A DNA stretch of 9,510 nucleotides, from positions 1 through 9,510 of the forward strand of contig JAJDFU010000129.1 in the NCBI GenBank assembly GCA_020528935.1, written 5' to 3'. Source of the DNA: Saprospiraceae bacterium (GTDB lineage: Bacteria; Bacteroidota; Bacteroidia; Chitinophagales; Saprospiraceae). The position numbers and the translations under genes are program-made. Under the pieces are notes generated by a model. The model saw only the letters and a list, made by a program, of their open reading frames with translations, had not been told where the DNA came from and did not search any database. Below, one piece after another: positions 1-6,301 of this stretch. Each line of letters starts with the position of its first letter. Positions within the stretch are counted from its first letter, which is position 1.

Positions 1-779
1 CCTGCCGTTCCGAAGCCCCGTGCGTCCACATCGGTAACCACAGCAATGTCCATCTGGGCGCCCACCCTGTTCACCGTATCGCAGATGTCGGTGAGTGGGG
101 CGGGCAAAGGTTCGGGATTGTGGGCAAACTGGCCGTCGGGCGTGCCGTTGATCAGGACAGTTTCACAACCGAGTTGCTCCAACAGCGCCGGCACGGCAAT
201 GGCGCCGGATGAATTGACGGGATCCACCGCGACCTTGAATCCTTTTTTGCGGATCGCTTCCACCTCCACCAGCTCCAAAGCCAATATGGCCTGAATGTGC
301 CGATCCAGAAAATCTCCGCCCTGTTCGATCCGCCCCAGGTTATCCACCAACTGGAAAACGAAGTTCTGCTTGCGGATTCCCTCCAGCAGCTTTTCGCCTT
401 CCGCTTTGGAAATAAACTCGCCCTCGGCATTCAGCAACTTGAGGGCATTCCACTGCACGGGGTTGTGACTGGCCGTGAGGATGATGCCGCCGGCCACACC
501 GGACAAGGGTACTGCCATTTCGACGGTGGGTGTCCTACTCAGCCCCAGATCGAGGAGGGTAAATCCCATGGCGCTGAGGGTGTGCATCACCAGTTGCTGC
601 ACCATCTCGCCCGAAGGGCGGGCATCCCGCCCGATGACGATGGTATCGCTGCGCCCCTGCTGTTGCAGCAGGCTGCCGTAGGCTGCGGCAAAGTTCACCA
701 CATCCACCGGGGTAAGGTTTTCGCCCGGCCGGCCACCGATGGTGCCTCGAATGCCGGAAATAGAAGTTATTAATGCCAA
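1..779 (-). CDS. glmM: Phosphoglucosamine/phosphomannomutase family enzyme, N-terminal 259 residues (3' part outside window)
   Basis: This is an alpha-D-phosphohexomutase, which moves a phosphate between C6 and C1 of a hexose or hexosamine. In Bacteroidota this form is usually annotated GlmM, the glucosamine-6-P to glucosamine-1-P step of peptidoglycan precursor synthesis. The N-terminus ISGIRGTIGG (about residues 7-16) and the catalytic phosphoserine loop TASHNP (Ser about 104) are the family signatures, and GRDARPSG lies near residue 50. The chosen start is a TTG at 779-777: homology begins there, no ATG is found in frame upstream, and a TAnnTTTG promoter lies about 22 bases before it. About 460 residues are usual, so roughly the first 56% is present. 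At the very edge the expected metal loop (D-P-D-V-D-R type) reads VTDVDARG, without the first Asp and with the Arg displaced; this may be an end-of-contig sequence error. Substrate choice between GlmM and phosphomanno/glucomutase cannot be decided here. Confidence 0.9.
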   Translation of the reverse strand, partial: MALITSISGIRGTIGGRPGENLTPVDVVNFAAAYGSLLQQQGRSDTIVIGRDARPSGEMVQQLVMHTLSAMGFTLLDLGLSRTPTVEMAVPLSGVAGGIILTASHNPVQWNALKLLNAEGEFISKAEGEKLLEGIRKQNFVFQLVDNLGRIEQGGDFLDRHIQAILALELVEVEAIRKKGFKVAVDPVNSSGAIAVPALLEQLGCETVLINGTPDGQFAHNPEPLPAPLTDICDTVNRVGAQMDIAVVTDVDARGFGTA

Positions 780-801
780 GGGTCGTAGGTTTTTGTGTCG
801 A

Positions 802-809
802 CAAATATA
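802..809 (-). promoter_or_regulatory. Bacteroidota -7 promoter element for the phosphomutase
   Basis: On the minus strand this reads TATATTTG, an exact match to the Bacteroidota -7 consensus TAnnTTTG. It lies 22 bases upstream of the TTG start, which implies a leader of only about 15-20 bases and fits the lack of a Shine-Dalgarno. I see no clear -33 TTG-type element at the usual distance, so the call rests on the -7 box and its position. Confidence 0.5.
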
Positions 810-820
810 CCGAAGAAGCG

Positions 821-920
821 GAGGAATCGAAGATTGAAGAACCGATGAACGGAAGATTGGAGAATCACGGATTGAAGAACAAAGGGAGGCGCTGCGAACC
901 GGCTTGGCCAGATTGAAGAG
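821..920. repeat. Degenerate GATTGAAGA short-repeat tract between divergent genes
   Basis: Four related copies of a 10-14 base unit lie in this A/G-rich tract: GAAGATTGAAGAAC at 829-842, GAAGATTGGAGAATC at 852-866, GGATTGAAGAAC at 869-880 and AGATTGAAGAG at 910-920. Spacing is irregular (about 23, 17 and 41 bases), so this is neither a clean tandem repeat nor a CRISPR. It sits between two divergent promoters. No function can be assigned from sequence alone. Confidence 0.55.
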
Positions 921-964
921 GGTAAATTTATCCGGCTACCCATCACCCGCTACCAACTACCTCT

Positions 965-972
965 TATCTTTG
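965..972 (+). promoter_or_regulatory. Bacteroidota -7 promoter element for the methyltransferase operon
   Basis: TATCTTTG is an exact match to the Bacteroidota -7 consensus TAnnTTTG. It lies 19 bases before the methyltransferase ATG, again implying a very short leader. No convincing -33 box is seen upstream. It probably drives the three-gene unit through the ZIP transporter. Confidence 0.5.
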
Positions 973-991
973 CCGCGCAAAACGCACCCAG

Positions 992-1741
992 ATGGACGCT
1001 TCCGAATCCAAAAGCTGGTATGAGAGCTGGTTTGACTCGCCCTACTACCACATTCTGTACAAGCATCGCGACGACACGGAAGCGCGCCGGTTCATCGACT
1101 CCCTGCTGGCCCATCTGGAGCCGGTAGCCGGGGCTCGCATCCTGGACCTGGCCTGCGGGAAAGGGCGCTATTCGATCTATCTGGCCAACAAGGGCTTTGA
1201 CGTGACCGGGGTAGACCTCTCCCCCGGCAGCATCGCCATCGCCCGGCAGTACGAACAGGACCAACTGCACTTTTTCACCCACGATATGCGCGAACCCTTT
1301 CGGCCGGGGCATTTCGACTATGTGTTCAACTTTTTTACCAGTTTCGGGTATTTTGAAGAGCAGGAAGACGATCTGCGGGTACTGCAAAGCGTGCGCAGCG
1401 ACCTGAAGCCCGGCGGCACCTTCGTGCTCGACTTTTTCAATGCCGACTACGTGCGCCGAAATCTGGTGCGCGAAGAAGTCAAGGAGCTGGAGGGCATTCG
1501 CTTCCAGCTGGAGCGAAGCATTGAAGAACCCTATGTTTACAAACGCATTCGATTCAGCGATCGGGGAAGGCACTACGCCTTTGAAGAGCGGGTTCGCCTG
1601 ATCGGCAAGGACGATTTCAAGCCCCTGTTCCGGGAGGCTGGCCTTGCCATTCGAAAAGCCTTCGGCGATTACCAGCTGCATCCTTTTGATACCGACACCA
1701 GCCCGCGATTGATTTTGCTTGCAAGTCCTGCCTATGAGTGA
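992..1741 (+). CDS. Class I SAM-dependent methyltransferase, 249 aa
   Basis: A class I (Rossmann-fold) methyltransferase that uses S-adenosylmethionine; the substrate is unknown. SAM-binding motif I is ILDLACGKGRYS (residues 50-61), followed by the acidic strand-2 end VTGVDLS (71-77). The FDYVFNFFTSFGYF segment (108-121) corresponds to motif IV, and LKPGGTFVLDFFN to the post-motif strand typical of Methyltransf_11/25-type enzymes. There is no signal peptide or membrane segment, so it should be cytosolic. The ATG at 992 is supported by the promoter 19 bases upstream. It is first in a unit with a PAP2 phosphatase (8-base overlap) and a ZIP transporter. The aromatic-rich N-terminus (SWYESWFDSPYYHILY) is common in Bacteroidota members of this family and probably helps cover the active site. 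Small molecule is a more likely target than rRNA or DNA, but this is inference. Confidence 0.9.
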   Translation: MDASESKSWYESWFDSPYYHILYKHRDDTEARRFIDSLLAHLEPVAGARILDLACGKGRYSIYLANKGFDVTGVDLSPGSIAIARQYEQDQLHFFTHDMREPFRPGHFDYVFNFFTSFGYFEEQEDDLRVLQSVRSDLKPGGTFVLDFFNADYVRRNLVREEVKELEGIRFQLERSIEEPYVYKRIRFSDRGRHYAFEERVRLIGKDDFKPLFREAGLAIRKAFGDYQLHPFDTDTSPRLILLASPAYE

Positions 1742-2300
1742 ACTTCTTCAACTGGACCAACAGCTCTTTGAGCTGATCAACGGCTCCGGGCATACGGCCT
1801 GGCTGGACGCCATCATGCCCTGGTGGCGGGAAAAGACCAGCTGGATACCGCTCTATGTGCTCCTGGCCGGGTACCTCGTGTGGAGATACCGCCTTCGGGC
1901 AGTGTACTACCTCATTGCGGTGGGTTTGCTGATCGCGCTGGCCGACACCCTCAGCAGCCAGGTAGTCAAACCCCTGGTGGAGCGCCCGCGCCCCTGCAAT
2001 GATCCGGCCCTGAAGGATGAGGTCCAGTTGCTGGTTTCCTGCGGGGTGGGCTACAGCTTCACCTCCAGCCACGCGACCAACCACTTTGCCCTGGCCAACT
2101 TTTTTTCGCTCACGCTGCCCTTCTTTGCCGGCTGGCGCGGCCTTTTCCTTTTTCTATGGGCGGGCAGCATCGCCTACGGCCAGGTGTACGTTGGCGTGCA
2201 CTACCCGCTCGATGTATTGGCAGGAGCACTGCTCGGCACTGCCTGTGCAATCCCGGTAGCCGGCTTGTACCGCCGGTTGCCTGCTGCTTATCAACTTTAG
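1734..2300 (+). CDS. PAP2-superfamily membrane phosphatase, 188 aa
   Basis: An integral membrane phosphatase of the PAP2 (type 2 phosphatidic acid phosphatase) superfamily, whose members remove phosphate from lipid phosphates such as undecaprenyl diphosphate or phosphatidylglycerol phosphate. Motif 1, K-x6-RP, is at K79-P87 (KPLVERPRP). Motif 2 is the SSH at 111-113, followed by ATNHFA, where H113 is the predicted acid/base His. Motif 3 is VYVGVHYPLD with nucleophile H156 and D160. The usual Arg before motif 3 is Gln150. About five hydrophobic segments fit the family, and 188 residues is a normal length. I chose the ATG at 1734, which overlaps the end of the methyltransferase by 8 bases; a TTG five codons upstream is possible but less likely. 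Translational coupling with the methyltransferase is expected. The exact lipid substrate cannot be told from sequence. Confidence 0.9.
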   Translation: MSELLQLDQQLFELINGSGHTAWLDAIMPWWREKTSWIPLYVLLAGYLVWRYRLRAVYYLIAVGLLIALADTLSSQVVKPLVERPRPCNDPALKDEVQLLVSCGVGYSFTSSHATNHFALANFFSLTLPFFAGWRGLFLFLWAGSIAYGQVYVGVHYPLDVLAGALLGTACAIPVAGLYRRLPAAYQL

Positions 2301-2303
2301 CCT

Positions 2304-3038
2304 ATGGCCTTCTGGGAATACGCCCTGTTGTTCGGATCGGTATTGGCCGGCGGCGCCTTGGGCTGGGCCCGGGGCATTCGCGGCGGTCAGGGACTCCGCC
2401 TGGCCCTGTCCTTTTCCGGAGCGTACATCCTGGGCATTACCGTGCTGCACCTGCTGCCCATCCTTTTTGCGGGGGGCAATGCGCGCATGGGCCTTTGGAT
2501 CCTGCTGGGCTTTCTCGTGCAGCTTCTACTCGACCAGCTGTCGCGAGGCGTAGAACACGGCCATATGCACGCCCTGAAAGAGGGCCGGTCTTTGAGCCGG
2601 GCGGCGGTTCCCATCATGCTGGGCCTGTGCGTCCATGCGTTCATAGAGGGCATGCCCCTGAGCGGATACGAAATGCACAGCCATCACCGCCACGGAGCCG
2701 AATGGAACCATTTACTCATGGGCGTGATCCTGCACAAGGCCCCGGCGGCCTTTGCCCTTTCCCTTCTCTTTCACCATGCCGGTATGCCCAATCGCTGGGT
2801 GTGGCTCAATCTCGCATTGTTTGCCGCCATGTCGCCGCTAGGCGCCTGGCTGGGCGAAGCTTTTGCCTTTTCCGCTCCGGTAGTGCGGGCCCTTTTGGGC
2901 ATCGTGACCGGTTCGTTCTTCCACATCGCCACGACCATCCTCTTCGAACTGGAGGGCAACAACCAACATCAGGTCAACCTCGCCCGGCTGGCTGCCATCC
3001 TGCTGGGGTTGGCCATCGCCGTATTTACCGTTCTCTAG
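2304..3038 (+). CDS. ZIP-family divalent metal transporter, 244 aa
   Basis: A polytopic inner-membrane protein of the ZIP (ZRT/IRT-like) family, which imports Zn2+, Fe2+ or related ions into the cytoplasm. About eight hydrophobic segments are visible. Segment 4 carries the metal motif VHAFIEGMPL (H111, E115), and segment 5 carries ILHKAPAAFAL (H144). H49 in segment 2 and H207 in segment 7 (GSFFHIATTI) are further candidate ligands. Two His-rich loops flank segment 4: HGHMH at 85-89 and the HSHHRHGAEWNH stretch at about 125-136, the cytosolic/periplasmic metal-capture loops typical of ZIPs. The segment 5 Glu/second His of many ZIPs is Ala here (A148, A149), so one of the two metal sites is altered. 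It starts 3 bases after the PAP2 stop, so the two are surely co-transcribed. Metal specificity cannot be predicted. Confidence 0.85.
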   Translation: MAFWEYALLFGSVLAGGALGWARGIRGGQGLRLALSFSGAYILGITVLHLLPILFAGGNARMGLWILLGFLVQLLLDQLSRGVEHGHMHALKEGRSLSRAAVPIMLGLCVHAFIEGMPLSGYEMHSHHRHGAEWNHLLMGVILHKAPAAFALSLLFHHAGMPNRWVWLNLALFAAMSPLGAWLGEAFAFSAPVVRALLGIVTGSFFHIATTILFELEGNNQHQVNLARLAAILLGLAIAVFTVL

Positions 3039-3103
3039 TCTCCAGCTCTTCCGGAGGCCACCCGGGAAGGACGGTACCCATCGGATCGGCCCTTCAGCAA
3101 AGG

Positions 3104-3229
3104 ACAAAGGAGCCTTTGATCTTCTCGCCCTACGGAGAGGAAAAAGAAGGGGCATTGCCCGCGGCATCCCTTGCTACAGGAGGTGGAGGGCCGGCGATGT
3201 CCGATCTGTTCAAGAGCCCTTTGATCCTT
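3104..3229. repeat. Intergenic palindrome cluster bounded by near-direct repeats
   Basis: A perfect 6-base inverted repeat CAAAGG-AG-CCTTTG lies at 3105-3118. An imperfect hairpin CTCGCC-CTAC-GGAGAG lies at 3124-3139. GAGCCTTTGATCTT (3110-3123) recurs about 104 bases later as GAGCCCTTTGATCCTT (3214-3229), differing by two single-base insertions. The layout suggests a small non-autonomous repeat element or a decayed dispersed intergenic repeat rather than a gene. No transposase, attachment site or target duplication can be shown. Confidence 0.45.
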
Positions 3230-3358
3230 CCTTTTACCTTTACGAAAAAGCCTGCACAACGAATTACACACCGCATGATGAATCGATCGCATACCACCCT
3301 TTATCGTTTCCTTTTCGGACGCCTGCCAGACAAAACCCGAACTGGCTTTGCGGCCAAT

Positions 3359-3366
3359 TAATTTTG
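3359..3366 (+). promoter_or_regulatory. Candidate -7 promoter element upstream of the TonB-dependent receptor
   Basis: TAATTTTG matches the Bacteroidota -7 consensus TAnnTTTG exactly. It would give a leader of about 80-85 bases before the receptor ATG. I find no -33 TTG at the expected spacing. Confidence 0.35.
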
Positions 3367-3401
3367 TGTTTACAAAGACTTTACCGTTGGCGAATTTTCA
3401 C

Positions 3402-3408
3402 TAATTTG
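3402..3408 (+). promoter_or_regulatory. Alternative -7 promoter element closer to the receptor
   Basis: TAATTTG is one base short of the TAnnTTTG consensus and is followed by CGCC, much like the methyltransferase promoter (TTTGCCGC). It lies 46 bases before the receptor ATG. A TTTA at 3380-3383, 18 bases upstream, could serve as a weak -33 element. Either this site or the one at 3359, or both, could be used. Confidence 0.35.
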
Positions 3409-3454
3409 CGCCAGGCATCCAAAATATATTCCCTAACCTCACCCTGGTAAAAGC

Positions 3455-6268
3455 ATGAAATTTTTTTCCTTTTGGAAATTTCTTAATATAATTTGGACTC
3501 TTTGTCTGACCACCACCCTGATGGGCCAGACCGTGATCCGGGGCAGCGTGAAGGATCAGAACACCGGGGAGCCGCTCATCGGGGCCAGCGTACTCATCAA
3601 AGGCACTACCGAAGGAAACATCACCGATTACGACGGGCAGTTTGAAATACGCACCGAAGTGCCCCGCCCGTTCACGATCATCATTTCGTACACCGGCTTT
3701 CGGGCCCGGGAGTTTGAGATCACCGAAGCTGAAACCGAGCTCAACGTCCGCATGGAGGAGGACATCATCTCCACCGAGGTGGTGGAAGTGCGCGGCCAGC
3801 GGATCTCCGACAAGCAAAAATCTGCGCCGCTCACCGTCGAATCGCTGGACGTGCTCGCGATCAAAAACACGCCTTCCGACAACTTTTACGACGGGCTGGG
3901 CTCGCTCAAGGGCGTGGACCTCACGGCGGCCAGCCTGGGCTTCAAGGTGATCAACACCCGGGGCTTCAACTCCACCAGCCCGGTGCGCACCCTTCAGCTC
4001 ATCGATGGCGTGGACAACCAGAGCCCGGGGCTCAACTTCTCGCTGGGCAATTTCCTGGGCAGTCCCGAGCTGGACGTGCTGCGGGTGGACCTCATCCAGG
4101 GAGCCAGCTCCTCCTTTTACGGCCCCAACGCCTTCAACGGGGTGATCTATATGGAGACAAAAAACCCCTTCATCCACAAAGGCATTTCCGCCATGGTGAA
4201 GGCGGGCGAGCGGCAGCTTTTTGAGGTCGCTGCCCGCTATGCCGAATCCTTTCGCAACGGGAAGGGAAATGAATTCCTGGCCTTCAAGATCAACTTCGCA
4301 TATCTGCGCGCCAACGACTGGGAGGCCAACAATTTCGATCCGGTAGACGAATCGCGGGTGCCGCCCACGAACCCGGGGCGCTTTGATGCGGTCAACATCT
4401 ACGGGGATGAGTACGTACCCTCCTTTGATTTCAGTGACGACATCAACTTATCGAACAACTTTGCCGGCCTGGGCACATTCTACCGGACCGGCTACCGGGA
4501 AGAAGACCTCGTGGATTACGATACCCGAAATTTGAAGACCAATGCCGCCCTGCACTGGCGCCTGAATCCCAAACAGGGCATCGAATCGCCGGAAGTGGTG
4601 GGTGCCTTCAACTACAGCCAGGGCACCACCGTGTACCAGGGCGACAACCGCTTCAGCCTGCGCAATATCCAGTTCTATCAGGCCCGTCTGGAGTTGCGCA
4701 AACCCGACAAGTACTTCCTGCGCGCCTACACCACCTGGGAGGATGCCGGGGACTCCTACGACCCCTACTTTACGGCCCTGACCCTTCTGGACCGGTCGAA
4801 ATCGGATGAAGATTTTCAAAACGACTACACGCGCTACTGGCAAAACAACATCTACGACCAGATGGTGGAAAACGGCTACCCGCAGATCAGTATCATTTTC
4901 GATCCCGAGACCGGCCTGCCCATCATCGACTTTGACGAAGAGGCTGCCAAACAATGGCTGGAAGACAACAATGACCTGCTCACCGAATGGCATACCGAAA
5001 CAGCCGGTGCCGCCAATACAGGCGCCGGGGTGACCGGCGGGCAGGATTTCTTCGTGCCCGGTACAGAGCGCTTCCAGCGGGAATTTGAGGCCATCACCTC
5101 CGCCCTGTCCAACGAGATGGAAGGCGGCACCCGCTTCTACGATCGCTCGCAGCTCTATCACGTGCAGGGCGAATACAAGTTCTCCACCTCCTGGCTGGAC
5201 GAGATCACCGTGGGAGGCAGCAGCCGCTGGTACCTGCCCGACAGCCGCGGTACGGTATTCACGGACGACAGCGTAAGCATTACCAACTTCGAATTCGGGG
5301 CCTATGCCGGGGTGGCCAAAGAGTTTTTCGACCAAAAACTGCGCCTGAGCGCTACGATTCGCATCGACAAGAACCAGAACTTTAACCTGGTCAACACCCC
5401 GGCGGCCTCGGTGGTGTGGAAACCCGCACCCAACAACTTCCTTCGCTTTTCCTTCTCCAGTGCGGTGCGCAACCCCACGCTTACCGATCAGTACCTGAAC
5501 CTCAATGTAGGCCCCGCTATCCTGGCCGGCAACCTCACCGGCGTGGACAGCCTCATCAGCCTGGATGAACTGGACTCCATCTTCAACCTGGAAAACCAGA
5601 TGCTGGACTACTTTTCCATCGACGGGGTACGGCCGGAGAAGGTAAACACCTTTGAAGTGGGCTATCGAACCACCTTGTTTGACAACCTGTACGTGGATGC
5701 CGGCTACTACTACAACATCTACGACGATTTTCTGGGCTTCATCATCGGCGTGGAAACGGAATTCGGCAACTTCGTCATACCCGAAGAGATTCAGGTATTC
5801 CGCTATTCGGCCAATGCCCGCGAACGCATTCGAACACAGGGTTTTGCCATCGGGCTCAACTATTACTTCGCCAAATACTTTTCGCTCAACGGCAACTACT
5901 CCTGGAACAAGCTGATCTCCGAGCCCGACGACCCCATTGTACCCGCTTTCAACACGCCGGAGCACAAATTCAACATCGGCATTTCCGGGCGCAACATCCG
6001 ATGGGGCTTCCTGAAGGACTTTGGCTTCAGCGTGAATTACAAGTGGATCGACGGCTTCCTCTTCGAAGGGTCGCCCCAGTTTACCGGCTTTGTACCCCAA
6101 TACGACTTACTGGATGCCCAGGTCAACTATCACTTCAATCAACTGAATACCACGCTCAAGATCGGAGCATCGAACCTGCTGGACAACCGCGCCTTCCAGA
6201 CCTTCGGCGGCCCGCGGATCGGCCGGCTGGCCTACGTCTCCCTCACCTATGAGTGGCGAAAAAAATAA
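3455..6268 (+). CDS. TonB-dependent outer-membrane receptor with carboxypeptidase-regulatory-like domain, 937 aa
   Basis: An outer-membrane beta-barrel that imports a bound ligand using the TonB-ExbB-ExbD system. The signal peptide is about residues 1-25 (hydrophobic IIWTLCLTTTLMG then Q). A CarboxypepD_reg-like beta-sandwich follows at about 27-105, with the characteristic GEPLIGASVLIKGTTEG and D-Y-D-G-Q-F. The plug is about 118-240, with VINTRGFNS, LQLIDGVDNQSPG and the IQGASSSFYGPNAFNGVIY signature. The rest is a 22-strand-type barrel ending in the aromatic strand YVSLTYEW. Length is normal for non-SusC receptors and shorter than most SusC proteins, and no SusD-like gene is beside it. The next gene, 33 bases downstream, encodes a T9SS-secreted hydrolase-fold protein, so the two probably work together at the surface. 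An acidic insert near residues 440-545 is likely extracellular loop. The ligand is unknown; carbohydrate, peptide, siderophore or lipid are all possible. Confidence 0.93.
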   Translation: MKFFSFWKFLNIIWTLCLTTTLMGQTVIRGSVKDQNTGEPLIGASVLIKGTTEGNITDYDGQFEIRTEVPRPFTIIISYTGFRAREFEITEAETELNVRMEEDIISTEVVEVRGQRISDKQKSAPLTVESLDVLAIKNTPSDNFYDGLGSLKGVDLTAASLGFKVINTRGFNSTSPVRTLQLIDGVDNQSPGLNFSLGNFLGSPELDVLRVDLIQGASSSFYGPNAFNGVIYMETKNPFIHKGISAMVKAGERQLFEVAARYAESFRNGKGNEFLAFKINFAYLRANDWEANNFDPVDESRVPPTNPGRFDAVNIYGDEYVPSFDFSDDINLSNNFAGLGTFYRTGYREEDLVDYDTRNLKTNAALHWRLNPKQGIESPEVVGAFNYSQGTTVYQGDNRFSLRNIQFYQARLELRKPDKYFLRAYTTWEDAGDSYDPYFTALTLLDRSKSDEDFQNDYTRYWQNNIYDQMVENGYPQISIIFDPETGLPIIDFDEEAAKQWLEDNNDLLTEWHTETAGAANTGAGVTGGQDFFVPGTERFQREFEAITSALSNEMEGGTRFYDRSQLYHVQGEYKFSTSWLDEITVGGSSRWYLPDSRGTVFTDDSVSITNFEFGAYAGVAKEFFDQKLRLSATIRIDKNQNFNLVNTPAASVVWKPAPNNFLRFSFSSAVRNPTLTDQYLNLNVGPAILAGNLTGVDSLISLDELDSIFNLENQMLDYFSIDGVRPEKVNTFEVGYRTTLFDNLYVDAGYYYNIYDDFLGFIIGVETEFGNFVIPEEIQVFRYSANARERIRTQGFAIGLNYYFAKYFSLNGNYSWNKLISEPDDPIVPAFNTPEHKFNIGISGRNIRWGFLKDFGFSVNYKWIDGFLFEGSPQFTGFVPQYDLLDAQVNYHFNQLNTTLKIGASNLLDNRAFQTFGGPRIGRLAYVSLTYEWRKK

Positions 6269-6301
6269 TCAGCTATCTATCAAAACCAAATCACATACCG
6301 C

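Larger units (their letters stand above)
3039..3454. other. 416-base intergenic region without a credible gene
   Basis: No conserved protein is recognised in any frame, and the open frames here (minus 3035-3292, tail of a plus frame ending 3361) lack homology features or a start context. The stretch holds palindromic and repeated segments at 3104-3229 and two candidate promoters for the TonB-dependent receptor near 3359 and 3402. No intrinsic terminator with a T-run is seen after the ZIP gene. The composition, with TCTCGCCC-TACGG-AGAGG, resembles the dispersed CTCTCC/GGAGAG intergenic repeats common in Bacteroidota, but this needs a genome-wide comparison. Confidence 0.6.

Noticed and set aside
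821..920. CRISPR array
   Set aside because: Repeat units are too short, diverged and irregularly spaced, and no cas gene is present.
3035..3292. 85-codon minus-strand frame in the intergenic region
   Set aside because: Cys/Arg-rich, no promoter or start context, and it crosses the hairpin repeats; more likely non-coding.
2156..3361. 401-codon plus-strand frame across the ZIP gene and the following intergenic region
   Set aside because: Arg/Pro/Gly-rich shadow of the PAP2 and ZIP genes in another frame; no family features, and its tail simply reads through the intergenic repeats.
4448..6100. Long 550-codon open frame on the minus strand inside the receptor gene
   Set aside because: It is fully antisense to the well-supported TonB receptor, has no recognisable domains, and is rich in Val/Gly/Ala as expected from reading GC-rich codons backwards.
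3455..6268. SusC/RagA identity for the receptor
   Set aside because: No SusD gene follows, the length is below usual SusC size, and the plug signatures are those of general TonB-dependent receptors.
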